64,000 bases of DNA, taken from assembly GCA_025766275.1 (NCBI GenBank), contig JAFKAC010000023.1, positions 310,001 through 374,000 of the forward strand, in the 5' to 3' direction. Source of the DNA: Lactarius indigo. Taxonomy: Eukaryota > Basidiomycota > Agaricomycetes > Russulales > Russulaceae. Each line of letters starts with the position of its first letter. Positions within the stretch are counted from its first letter, which is position 1. Shown here piece by piece: positions 21,130 to 32,295 of this stretch. Position numbers and translations under genes: made by a program. Under the pieces are notes generated by a model that had not been told where the DNA came from, made no database searches, and worked only from the letters and a program-made list of their open reading frames with translations.

Positions 21130-22915
21130 ATGGGAGTCGGCGACGAAGTTTTCTTTGACCCTTTCGTTTCCCGCAAACATTTCAAAAATATCGGTCGAGC
21201 GTACCGAGAGCAAGCGACCACTGTCATTGAGATTTGTCGTCTTTATACAGATACGTATCCCCAAACCTACACCGTGAACGACGGTCTTCAAAAGTGAGGC
21301 CCTTCCGGGAGCTTTCTGCGCGACACTCAATATCTCTCTAGCATTTTTCGACTTGCAGATGCCGCGTTGATTGCAGCGGGAAGTGCTGGGAAGGGTACGA
21401 CCGCCGAAGCTACAAACGCTTTCGTGCGCTTTCAGGAGGAGATAGACCGATTTGGCCCTCCTCTCCCTCAAAAGGTTATTCCAGGCAGTCATCGGAAACA
21501 GCTTTTGGATCCGAGCACTGCATTGGAATCTGCCTCCAAGAAGGACAAAAAGTCGAAGAGCACTAGTCTCCAAGGTCAAGTCTGTATTCAAGGCTCCCGT
21601 AAGCCATTTGTCGCCGCCGAATTATCCAACCGCTCACGACTACGGAGCCAGATTCCCAGTGGAGATACAAAGAAAGTAAACTTCATAATTCTCGAATCGC
21701 TGCATGAAGAACGCGATGATCAATTGATTATGAAGCGTCAGTATCCTCCTTGTTCTGGTTGTTTCCTATTATTCAAGGAGTGCAACAGAGGAGATAGACA
21801 GCTCTACAACCGCTGCAGAGATCATATGGAGGTTTAGCCGTTACCCTGAGAATAGCACCGACAGAATCTCCCCTAAGGTCGCCTCCAGACAGAATCCCCA
21901 TTTCTATCGTCAGCTATCCAAAGATCCCGCAAGTTATGATAGTGGATTTCATAAGCTTCCTTTAAAAGACTTTGCCCATGGTCTTGATCAAGGCGACAAG
22001 ATCTACGTACTATTGGATAAATCCTGTCGCCTTTTCCTCGATGCCGCAACACCGCATATACCACGTATTTTTGGCAACCTGTGGAAACCTCATGAGACGG
22101 TTATCTTGAAAGGTACGTACTCTCCCAGACCCGCAGTAGGCTCCAACCCATTTGTGTTTAAGATGTTGGCGGTATATTGGATTCAGAAGACACCGTCCTT
22201 CGCAACATCGGGAAGAAGCAAGACTACTGGCATCGCCCCTCTATCACCGATTCTTCTCAGCACCGCGTCCGATCTGGCTACTCAGGTAGTGACAGCAAGA
22301 TCGTCAAGGAAACGGTCGAGGACGGGCGTGCACTGGTAGACGCGGCTCTGAGGTCCCAGAACGTAGATCTCATGATTAGAGATCAATCCAGGCCCGAACC
22401 TCTAGGCTGGGTAAGTCGCAAGTCATATCAAACCACGCACTTGGCTCACGTGGAGACTTTAATCAGGAACAGCTCCCGTCTCTGAAACCTATTGTCAGGG
22501 GACAAGCGTCTCTGAAGCCTATTGTCAGGGAGACAAGCACACGAAGACCAGACAACACCTAGGCAGTCCGCCCCGCCCCTACCTCAGCCAGAATACTACG
22601 CCAGCGCTCCCAGCACTAGCGAGAGTACGCTATTTACAGATTCAACCGAATCGCTTGGAACGGTAGTTGATCCGTCTGATGTTTTTCTTCCTCGAGCGGC
22701 GACACCGGTGGAAAATCGCACCCAACCCGTCGGCGACAAGAAAGGCCCTCACATAGAGGTACAAATAGCTGACACTCCAACACACTCATCGTCATTGTCG
22801 GCCCCGGCGACTTACCGAAATAATGATACCATCACCTCTACCAGGGGCCAGATCGAAAGCCTGAGCCGCAGTCCTGCGCCTCCTCTGAAGGCGTAAAAAT
22901 TGGTTCCAGGCATAC
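21130..22915 (+). pseudogene. LDKSCR-family copy 5
   Basis: ATG at 21130 (MGVGDEVFFDPFVSRKHFKN) with exon 1 to 21293 and exon 2 from 21342. One extra base near the end of exon 2 (AGCACTAGTCTCC) shifts the frame to LQGQVCIQGSRK. Exons 3-5 are intact: IPSGDTKKVNFIILES, EEIDSSTTAAEII, DKSCRLFLDAATPHIPRI, SEDTVLRNIGKKQDYW. The tail exon stops at TAG near 22551, and the further tail (TPVENRTQPVGDKK, near 22700) is in another frame up to KNWFQ at about 22900. Probably non-functional. Confidence 0.7.
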
Positions 22916-23464
22916 ATATTCGACTATGATCCCTTAAATCCAAGACCGCTTCTCCATGCACCTTCTTTCTTGTGTGGATATTTCATTGTGACTACTGTAA
23001 AGAGTTACTAGTAGACGTCAACCCAGAGGAATAGGAAATAAGATGGGGACAGAGACCGGAGACAGACGCACGCACGGGCAGGGACACAGGACAGAGCCTC
23101 GGACAATCGCTTACACGAGAGGAGAGAGACGTTTGTATTCGGTAATCGACCAGTGCAGTCGCGCCAGTCGCGCACATGTGACCATCAGGGCTGGACCGAC
23201 GATCTTGGCTCAGGTTGGGGGGTTTCTTAGCTTGGTTCCGAGTCTTGGCTCAGTTATTCGACCGCGGTCTTAGGTTTTCTAGATAAGAGCATACGCTCTA
23301 CTACTCGGAACTCCCACCCACTCGCGTCCTTCATATATTCGACCATCTGCTGCATTATGTCTCTACAACCTTATTCCAGTTTTATCGAATAGCTTGCGTA
23401 CGAGTTAGTCTTTCTTGAAGTAAGTTCAAGTTATGTCGTTTGTTATGTCAGAAAGGCCGAGGCA
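22916..23464. other. Spacer with shared 3' repeat, no gene
   Basis: Carries the 3' flank repeat also seen after copies 4 and 6 and, from 23280, sequence similar to 20260-20400 (CTCTACTCGGAACTC, TTTTATCGAATAGCTT). Confidence 0.6.
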
Positions 23465-24166
23465 AAGTGCTGTGATGGTTGTGAATGCCAGTTTACACCC
23501 TAAGAATTTCGGAACAAAGTTACTCAGATCGTCGTGGAGCTCTGAGGACTCTGAGCGTTCTCCTACCATCCCAGCGCTCCTTTCGTACGACATGTGGAGG
23601 ACACAGCATCACAACACAATATTTTCCAACTCGGAACGATAGGACCACCGTGACCGCCACTGAGGCCTGAGGCCGGGAAAAAGACATAATGGCTCAATCG
23701 ATATTCTTACAGCTGTAGGTGACCGCAGATTGATACGCCCATGTCGTAGTGCCAGTGGCGTCTGGGTTCCTAAATCGCAGGCCTTGAGGCAACAACGCCA
23801 TGCATTGATGACTATTGTCCTCTGAATGGGGTAACAGCGACGATCTAATTGGTGCGGTGGCGGTTCCGTGTGATGCCCGAGTGACCATAACGCGCAAATA
23901 GAAACTTTTAGCGACTGTGTCAGTTCTTATGCCATAACATAGTAGGGTCATGCGACGTGGCACGTTCACCCAAGCGTTTACCGCTCCGGGGAAATCCGGT
24001 GCCTGTCACTTCTCTATCCCTCTATGTACTAAGCAGTGGGCTTTTAGGCGAGGCGTCGGACGTAGACTCGGACCCCAGTTTCGTGATTCCATCGAATACA
24101 CTTGTGGGGTTATCTATTTGTATAGCCTTACGTTACAGGCGGTACATCCCTCTAACTACTAGTAGT
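23465..24166 (+). repeat. Duplicated upstream block C with internal inversion
   Basis: Homologous to blocks A, B and D, except that about 23471-23640 reads as the reverse complement of the matching part of block B (20465-20630). From about 23650 onward the orientation is normal again. Confidence 0.7.
23987..23998. promoter_or_regulatory. CGG-N6-CCG inverted repeat, unit C
   Basis: CGGGGAAATCCG, centred about 174 bp before the ATG of copy 6. The spacer differs by one base from units A and B, while both triplets are kept. Confidence 0.45.
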
Positions 24167-25215
24167 ATGGCAGTTGGCGACGCCATTTTGTTTGACCCCT
24201 TTACTTTCCGGAAACATTTCCAAAATATCGGCCGAGCGTACCGAGAGCAAGCGACCACTCTCATCGAGATCTGTCGTTTTTGTGTAGAGACGTATCCCCA
24301 AACCTACTGCCGTGAACGAATGTCTTCAAAAGTGAGGTCCTTCTGTAAGCATCATTCTGCGGGATACTTGACGTCTCTTTAGCGTTTTGCGACTTGCAGA
24401 TGCTGCGTTGAGTGCCGCTGGAAGAGCTAGGAAGGGTACGACCGCCGAAGCTACAGAGGCTTTCGTGCGTGTTCAGGAGGAAATAAACCGATTAGGCTCT
24501 CCTCCACGAAAGGGTGGTACCCCAGGCAGTCATCCAAGTCGGAAAGAGCTTCTGAATCCGAGTATTGCATTGGAATTTGCCTCCAGGAAGGACGAAAAGT
24601 CGACGAGAACTCTCTGAAAGGTCAAGTCTGCATTCGAGGCCCCCCGTAAGCCATTTGTCACAGTCGAATTATCCAACCGACCCTCACGATGTGGGGCCAG
24701 ATTTCCAGTGGAAATACAAAGAAAGTAAACTTCATAATTCCCGAACCGCTGCATGAAGAACGCGAAGATCAATTGGTTATTAACCGTCCGTATCCTCCTT
24801 GTTCTCGTTGGTTCCTACTATTCAAGGAGGTGTAACAGAGGAAGTAGACGACTCTACGACCGCCGTAGAGATTGTATGGAGGTTTAGTCGTTACCCTAGG
24901 CAGAGTGCCGACAGAATCACACCCAAGGTCATCAGGTCCAGAGCACATCTACCCCAACTCAGACGCGAATTCGAGTCCGGACAGTGGACTTGGACTTGGA
25001 CCAGTGCGCAGTTGCATGCGCTCCCTTCGCACATTTGGAGGTACAAAGACGCTGCAGCTCGCCGGCCCCAGCACGCAACACCTCTGGCGCTCGCTGCTAC
25101 CGCGCCCCGAGGAACTTCTAGCTGGCGCTGCAGAAGGTGCTCGAGCAAGATCAAGAGCTATGGCCAGTTCGGAGGAGGGGACCGGCCGAAAAAAACTGGT
25201 TCCAGGACATACATA
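24167..25215 (+). pseudogene. LDKSCR-family copy 6, chimera with F-box fragment
   Basis: ATG at 24167 opens MAVGDAILFDPFTFRKHFQN. An extra base in exon 1 (TACTGCCGTG for TACACCGTG) breaks the frame before the exon 1 donor. Exons 2-3 (VLRLADAALSAAGRARKG, FQWKYKES region) and the start of exon 4 (RFSRYPRQSADRI) are present. Near 24945 the sequence switches to the C-terminal part of the F-box gene (HPNSDANSS, RTFGGTKTLQLAGP, LWRSLLPRPEELL; about 24951-25135) and then jumps to the LDKSCR C-terminus (TYIFDYDP, near 25215). The exons holding the DKSCR core are missing. Confidence 0.75.
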
Positions 25216-26239
25216 TTCGACTATGATCCCTAAATCCGAGACCGCTTCTCCCCATGCATCTTCTTGCTCTTGTTTCTTGTGTGGATATTTCATCGTGGCT
25301 ACTGTACTAGCGAGTAATAACCCAGGGTAAACATAGATAAGAGAAATGTGAATAGTAGGAAACACGACGGGGACAGAGACCAGAGACAGAGGCAAGCACG
25401 AGCATGAGATAGACAGAAATCGTTTACACGAGAAAAGAAAGAGAGATAGTCCGTTTTCAGCAATCGACCTCACACGTGACCATCAGACCGGCTGAACCGA
25501 ACGGGGCTTGGTCTTGTTGGCTTGGATTCTTGCTCGACGGTCTTATCATAGTTTCGATCCCTCAATTGATGACTTTACAGCTCTTTTCATATTTGCACGG
25601 TCAGAAGGCGAAGCGTAGGCACGAGCGATGCTTTAGAGCACTGTCCTTCGAGTGAGCGGAAGAGGCAGCACGTGCCCATTCTTCTCTTTCGTAGCCACCA
25701 CGTGTCCTGCCATCTTTCACAACAGGTCTGAAGAACCTGGGATTATTTCCTTTTCCCACCCGTCACGCCCTCATATAAATGGGTCGACGATGAGGTCATA
25801 TTGTGTTTACTGACGCCCACCTAGTCGCTCCGGGAGGGCCCGCAAACCCTCGAGACCGCGCCTCGGCCACAAGGGCGCTCTTCTTCGATCAAGAAGCGCT
25901 TCGAGCTTTCGCCCAACCTCTACGCAACTTGCTTCTGAATACCAACTACTATCTACGTACAGTCCCATATTCGCTGCCGATTAATACACCCGAGGTCAAC
26001 GACCCCTCGGCGCTGTCAACCTTCCGTGCCGCTCATCCACTGCCTTCTTTCACTCCCATCTCAGCGCTGCACGGAACTCTTCATCGTGAGAGCGGAGTAG
26101 CGACTCGCAAAGATATGCGAAATCGTTATTTCTTGCTCATAACGAATGCACGTGAGTACCCTCGAGTTCGATTCACGCATCGAGGTATTTACCTATTCGT
26201 TGTATCTATTTGTCGAAGCATAACCAAGTTCGAGAGTCT
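25216..26239. other. Spacer, no gene supported
   Basis: Shared 3' flank repeat to about 25420, then 25755-26110 resembling 19955-20260. A 148-codon frame at 25803-26249 lies over this repeat and is not backed by any motif. Confidence 0.5.
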
Positions 26240-26830
26240 CGTAGATTAATGATATAACAATACAACAATATACTCAACACAGTATATTTGGGATGGTTTT
26301 ATGGTTTGTGGCGTCGCCACTGGTGTCACCCTGGTCATCACCATCTTCAGAATCTGGACTTCCTGACCACCCGTGTTCCCACAGGGAGACTTCCTCTGGA
26401 GGCCGTGCAAGGTGGAGGCCGTGCAAGGCATGTCTGTGATAGGAGCAGTTCTCACACTCGCTATAGTTATTCGATGAATGTAGATGTTGTACTAACAACT
26501 TACTAGATGTACTCTAGTCTTTGCGAGCTCAAAATACATGCCGCACAGACCGGCATGGCCGTCGATCTTCTTCCCCATCGTCACTGAGTCCAGCTCTATA
26601 GCACAGCGCTTATTCCCTCCTCTTCTCCGGCACAGATAGCCGCAGGCATAGCCCCACAAGGAGCCTCGTCCTATGATGAATGTTTGCTCATTGTTTCTGC
26701 TCAGATTGTATGTGATTTGCTTTCTTCTGTGAAGTAGTGAGAGGAGCGGTTTTGCTATCAGGGATTGCTTGTGGGGGTATAAATGCCCTTGCGTGCTAAA
26801 ACCTTACTTGCTAGTGAGAGGCACTACTAG
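26240..26830. mobile_element. Possible solo LTR (weak)
   Basis: About 590 bp unlike the surrounding tandem blocks. It starts TGATATAACAATACAACA and has a TATA-like GGGGGTATAAATGCCC near the far end. No paired LTR, primer-binding site or convincing target duplication was found, so this is a suggestion only. Confidence 0.2.
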
Positions 26831-27309
26831 GGCTAGACTCCTCAGACAGCAAACACTTCGAGGGGTGGGGTGATGGTCCGGCAATGTCAGTCGCGGAGGG
26901 CAAAGAAGATATATGAAGTGGATGGTCTATGAAGTTGTGAAGGTGCAGAGTAAGAGTACACTGAAGGCCGGGCATTGTTTACGATGTTCTGCAGATGGTC
27001 GAAGTCGTGCCGGGCAACCCTCGGTAGTGGGCTTGGTGAGCGTATTGAACAGGGAGGACGACTGTAAAGCGGCGATGCTACTTAAGCCGGAGTGCTACGA
27101 ATACTGCCAGGAGGGCCGCTAACTCGAGGGTTAGGGCGGGTCCAGGTCCGGGTTAGGACTGAGGGTTACTCTAGGATCAGATATCTGTGGGAACGGAGGA
27201 GCGCTGCAAAGTGGGAGGGTAAAGGGGTGCACAGTCATTTATCATGGTCCGTCCATCCATGACGCAAACATACTACCTGATCAAAATAGAGCCAACCGCA
27301 GGCCCAGCG

Positions 27310-28106
27310 CAACACTATGGCCATGTTACGGCCAGTGGTCTTATCAGTCTAAGTTAGAAATGATTGTGCTGTGCTGTGTACCCATACGGGATGTTGTACG
27401 AAGGAGCACCGCGACGGTATAAAAACGCTGAATGGAGCCCTCAGAGTTTCTCGGACATTCCGGACGACTGTGTTCCGGAATCCTCGGGGTATAAATGACA
27501 TGCACATTCACTTGCACATCCATCATCATTGGGACTGGCTCAATTGGTATCTTCAGGTGACTGGACCGGAGATTAATACGCCGATCTTGTAGTGGTCTCA
27601 GGGTTCCAAATCGCCGACCTTGAGTTTAGCCTTGAGGCAACAACGCCGTTCATTGACTGGCATTTTCCTCCAACTGGGGGTATCAGCGACAGTCTAATTG
27701 GTTCCGTGTGATCCCCGAGAGACCATAAATGAGGTGCGTTCATAGAAACCAGCGAGTCCAAGGTTGGGTCGGTCACATTGGTCGGCCAGGATAAATTACC
27801 CATAAGGTCACGCGACCTGAGGAAGTAGCATGTTCACCATAAGGACACAGGTTGTCGTGCGCTCCGGGGTGAGCCGGTGCCTATCACTCCTCTCAGCCCA
27901 TCCATCTATGTACTACGCAGTGGGCTTTTTGCGAGGCGTCAGACGTAAACGTACAAACTGATGTCATGCCATTGACAACCCTTGCGACAACCTATATCTT
28001 AACTCGCATGCACTTCAAGTCGTGGTGTTATTTATTCGTATAGCCGTCCACTCCAGTACACCCCCCTACTACTAGTAGTACGGCACTTCCTCGCGACCCT
28101 GACCCC
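27310..28106 (+). repeat. Duplicated upstream block D
   Basis: Same orientation as A and B. The duplication extends further upstream: 27025-27150 repeats 16740-16890, the first codons of the minus-strand helical gene plus the GGGTCC tract. Confidence 0.75.
27865..27876. promoter_or_regulatory. CGG-N6-CCG inverted repeat, unit D
   Basis: CGGGGTGAGCCG, about 203 bp before the position of the lost ancestral start codon (ACG at 28080-28082). Confidence 0.45.
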
Positions 28107-30736
28107 ATGTACTACGACCATTATACTCTCCGCAGCCATTTTAAAAATATCGGTCGAGCCTACCGAGAGCAAGCGACTACCCTCATCGAGATCTGTCGCC
28201 TTTATGTGGATACCTATCCCCAAACCTACACCGTGAACGACAGGCTTCAAAAGTGGGTCCTTCCGTGACCTTTCTGCGTGAAACCCAATACCTTTTTTTA
28301 GCATTTTTCGACTTGCAGATACCGCGTTGAGTGCCGCGGAAAGCGCTAGGAAGGGTACGACTGACGAAGCTAGGGATGCTTTCATGCGTGTTCGGGAGGA
28401 GATAGAGCAATTTGGCCCTCCTTCTCAAAAGGGTGCTCCACCTGCAAGCGGTCATCGGAAGCCACTTTTTGATCCGATCACTGCGTTGAAATCTGCCTCC
28501 GAGAAGGATGAAAAGTCAATGAGAACCATCTCAAGAGTGAAGTCGGTATTCAAGGCTCCCGTAAGTTACCTGTTGTGGTAGAGGTATCCAGCCGCTCACG
28601 ATGCATGGCCAGATTCCTAGTGGAAATGTAAAGAAAGTAAACTTCGTGATTGTTGAATCGCTGCCGCACAAGGATCGTGACGATCAATTGATCATTCATC
28701 GTCAGTATCCTCCTTGTTCTGGTTTTTTCCTATTATTCAAGGAGTGTAACAGAGGAAATAGACAACTCTTCGACCACCGAAGAGATCATATGGAAGTTTA
28801 GTCGTTACCCTGAGGGGAGTGCTGACACAATTCGAGTCACTCCCAAGGCCGCCTCCAGACAGAACCCCCATTTTTATCTTCAGCTATCGAAAAATGCCGC
28901 AAGTTTTCATAGTGAATATCATAAAGATCCGTTAAAAGACTTTTCCCATGGTCTTCATCAAAGGGATACGATCTACGTACTTTTGGACAAATCCTGTAGA
29001 CTATTCCTCGATGCTGCCGAATCACATATACCGCATATTTTCGGCAATTTATGGAAACCTCACGAGACGGTTATCTTGAAAGGTGAATACTCTCCCAAAT
29101 GCGTAGTATGCTCCAGCTCATGTGCATTTAAGATATTAGTGGCAATTTGGATTCAGAAGACATCGTCCTCCGCAAGATTGGGAAGAGCCAAAACTACTGG
29201 CATCGCCCATCCCGTTCGTCTCAGCACCACGGCCAATCCAGCTACTCAGGTAGTGACGGCGAAATCGTTGAGAAACCGGTCGAAAATGGGCGTGCTCTGG
29301 TAGACGCGGCTCTGAGATCTCAGAATGTAGATCTTATGATTAGAGATCGATCCAGGCCCTTACCTCCTGCGGACTCGGGTTGGGTAAGTCGCGAGGTTTA
29401 TGAAACCACGCACTTGGCTCACGCAGAGGCGTTGGTCAGAAATCACTCCCATCTCCGGGGCAGGTAGTCAGATTAAAAACACCCGAAGACCAGACACAGA
29501 CAACACCTAGGCAGTCCGCCCCGCCCCCATCTCGGCCAGAATACGCGATTCCAAACGCCAGCGCTCACAGGATCGGCGGCAGTACGCAGTTTACAACCTC
29601 AACTGAATCATCTAAGACGGCGGTTAATATGTCTGTTGCTTCTATCCCTCGGGTGGCGACACCAGTGGGCAAACGTATCCAACCTGTCGACAGCGGGATA
29701 GACCTACGCATGGAGCAGCCAGTGCCATCCGCTGACACCTCAATACCTCCATTGTCGGCTCCGCTCGCCGACTCAAAGATTCCTCCTCTCCCTCGTCCAA
29801 CAGACTCAGACTGGGTAAGTCGCAAGCCATATCATCAAACCGCCCACTTGGCTCACGCAGAGATATTAATCAGAAACCGCTTCTATCGCCGGGGCATATT
29901 GTCAAAGTCCAGGCAACACTTATGCAGTCCGCCCCGCCCCCACCTCGGCCAGAATATCCAATCGCAAACGCCAGCGCTCCCAGAATCGGCGGCAGTATGC
30001 AGTTTGGAACTTCAACTGAATCATCTAGGAAGCCAGTTAATGCGCCTGGTACTACTTCTCTTCCTCGAGCTGCGACACCGGTGGGAAAACGTACCCAACC
30101 TCTCGACAGCGGGATAGGCCTACGCATGGAACAGCCAGTGCCATCCGCTGACACCTCAATACCTCCATCGTCGACACCGCCCGCTAACCCAAAGATACCA
30201 TTACCTCAGAATTCAGCGGACTCAGGCCGGGTAAGTCGCAAGTCATATCAAAGCACTCACTCGGCTCACGCAGAGACATCAATCAGAGACCGCTCCCATC
30301 TCCGGGGCATATTGCCGGAATACAAGCACCTAAAGACCAGACAACACCTAGGCAGCCTGAGTCCGCCCCGCCCCTACCTCGACCAGAGTACTCAGTCCCA
30401 AATGCCAACGCTCCCAGAATCGGCGGCAATACCCAGCTTGCAACTTCAACTGAATCGTTTAGGACACCAGTTGATACGTCTAGTGCTTCTCTTCCTCGAG
30501 CACCGACACCGATCAGTAAACGTACCCAACCTGTCGACAGCGGGATAGTCCCACAGACGGGACTGCCAGTGCCAACCGCTGACACCTTAAGACCTCCATC
30601 ATCGGCTCCGCTCGCCAACTCAACGAAACCATCAGCTCTACCCGGGCCAAGTCGAGAGCTGCCGTCGGCGCCTCCAGTCCAGAAGGAAAAGCGTAAAAAT
30701 TGGTTCCAGAGACACATATACGACTATTCTCGCTAA
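28107..30736 (+). CDS. LDKSCR-family protein, copy 7 (open, 8 exons, triplicated tail exon)
   Basis: Model: 28107-28252, 28302-28560, 28613-28700, 28753-29082, 29133-29383, 29440-29814, 29874-30230, 30287-30736, all GT-AG and phase-consistent, 751 aa. The ATG used by the other copies is ACG here (28080); the next in-frame ATG is at 28107 (MYYDHYTLRSHFKN). The core matches copy 4: DKSCRLFLDAAESHIPHI, FGNLWKPHETVILK, RALVDAALRSQNVDLMIRD, ending DSGW. Exons 6, 7 and 8 are tandem copies of one Pro/Ser-rich cassette: each starts K/R-x-L-x-S-P-G, then has RPEY, RIGG, STES, TPVGKR-QPVDSGI and PVPSADTS, and ends near DSGW or the terminal KNWFQRHIYDYSR. The tail is probably disordered. Function unknown. 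Confidence 0.7.
29440..30736 (+). repeat. Triplicated exon-intron cassette
   Basis: Three tandem units of about 415-435 bp, each one phase-0 exon (375, 357 and 450 nt) plus, between them, introns of 59 and 56 nt that begin GTAAGTCGCAAG and end in ATCAG. Identity is visible at both exon and intron level, so whole exon-intron units were duplicated. Confidence 0.85.
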
Positions 30737-32295
30737 ATCCGAGACTTCTTCCCGGACACCCTCTTTGATCTTGTTCTTCGTGCGGAAATTCTACACCTTG
30801 ACAATGAAACCTAATGTTTACTTTCGACTACCGGAATCTATGACTCGCTCGCTAGTTCGTCGAAATGTATTATTGTACGCAAGGCTTGTTATATGGTGTC
30901 GCACACGACATCTTGCAGCCAGCGATCGACCTAGTTAAGACACTTTCACCGGATCATATGGAAGCCTTCATATCTTAACACGCGTATTAGGCCTGTTTGA
31001 TTTCCTCACAATGCTTCACTTTCGTAAATTCACCCCAGAACGCCTATCACTCACTGTCACATATACGCGGTCAAACACAATGACGGCGGATGATCGTTCC
31101 TTGCCACCTCCCGCATTACAACTTCGAGAAGCACAGCTAGGACCTTTGTCCATCACTTACGCCCACTTCCCGCACTAAGAGTGTGCATACCTTTGGGCCT
31201 CGTGCCTGCAGCGTTGCCTCATGGTGGGTTCTTGCGCGTGGTGGGCACGAGGATTCAGTCGGACCCGTGAAGTGACAGCTACGCACGTGTCCTCATCTTT
31301 TGTGCCTGGACGTGGGGCGATGCATCACAACACGCGTCGTACACACGACGTACAGTCTTTTCCGATCAACTTAGGAGGGCCACGTGCTAGCCCCAAATGA
31401 ATCCTCGAGGACAACATGCGGCAGCGGCGTGAATGGTAGACCCTGCTATTAGGCTGCTATGCTCCACAGGGCTCCATGGCGCTCGGAACCATACAAGCCC
31501 TTTCAAGCAATCTCTTCGATCCAGAGCTGGCTCTCTATTTTGAGAACTAATTAGTGATAAATTGATCCGAAAACGGGGGAGGCACTGCATTTCGGAGAGA
31601 TTTTTCTTAGTAAAATAGTAAGTTCAATTTCAATTTCGATGTCACGTGCACCATATCGGGAACTTAGCAAACGGGAAAGTACCCCACGGAGGTTGACAAG
31701 TACAGTACTCGACCTTTCTATGGGCATGTGTCCGCCTCTCGTCATTTCAACAATCTAAAGTGGCGGAAATGTCAAGTCTAGATGGACTATGAAAGGCTAT
31801 CCTCGAACCAAATCGGTCTGGTCCAAGCAGGTCCAAGCTTGTTCTCATGTTTGGCTCCATTTCTCATCAAGAAGTTATGTCTGGCCGACCACAGGATGTT
31901 CAAATGTCCATGGCCAACGCAGACTGTATTACTTGGCTGCTCGAGCATGTCGCCCGCGGAGTTTTCGGAGGCGCACATCAGTGATACCGGCGTATTTTCT
32001 AGACCGTTGGTTGGTGGTGACACGTCTAAGCACATTGTACTATGTCCTTCAAGTGCTCCCGGTGCGGTGAAGGGGCCCTTCACGTTGTGTCCTCGAGGAT
32101 TTTACTTGAGTTCCCATAAGTAGGAGGACTGTGAACGAATGGAACCGTCACCAACGTCCCCTAGATTTCAGCCGGCTCAAGTCTATTATCCATCCTATCC
32201 TATTCATTATGTATCGTAGAACGAACATCGCGTGTGAGTGTAGAACCCTGCATGCTCTTGCTGTGCTCTTCATTGACCACGCTTGGTCTCTGTAG
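30737..32295. other. Intergenic, no gene supported
   Basis: Low coding signal. Overlapping frames of about 95-113 codons at 31782-32123 occur on both strands without motifs or paralogues. A first exon of the next gene may lie in its last few hundred bases. Confidence 0.5.

Noticed and set aside
25803..26249. 148-codon frame
   Set aside because: Lies on a degenerate repeat also present at 19955-20260, where the frame is not kept.
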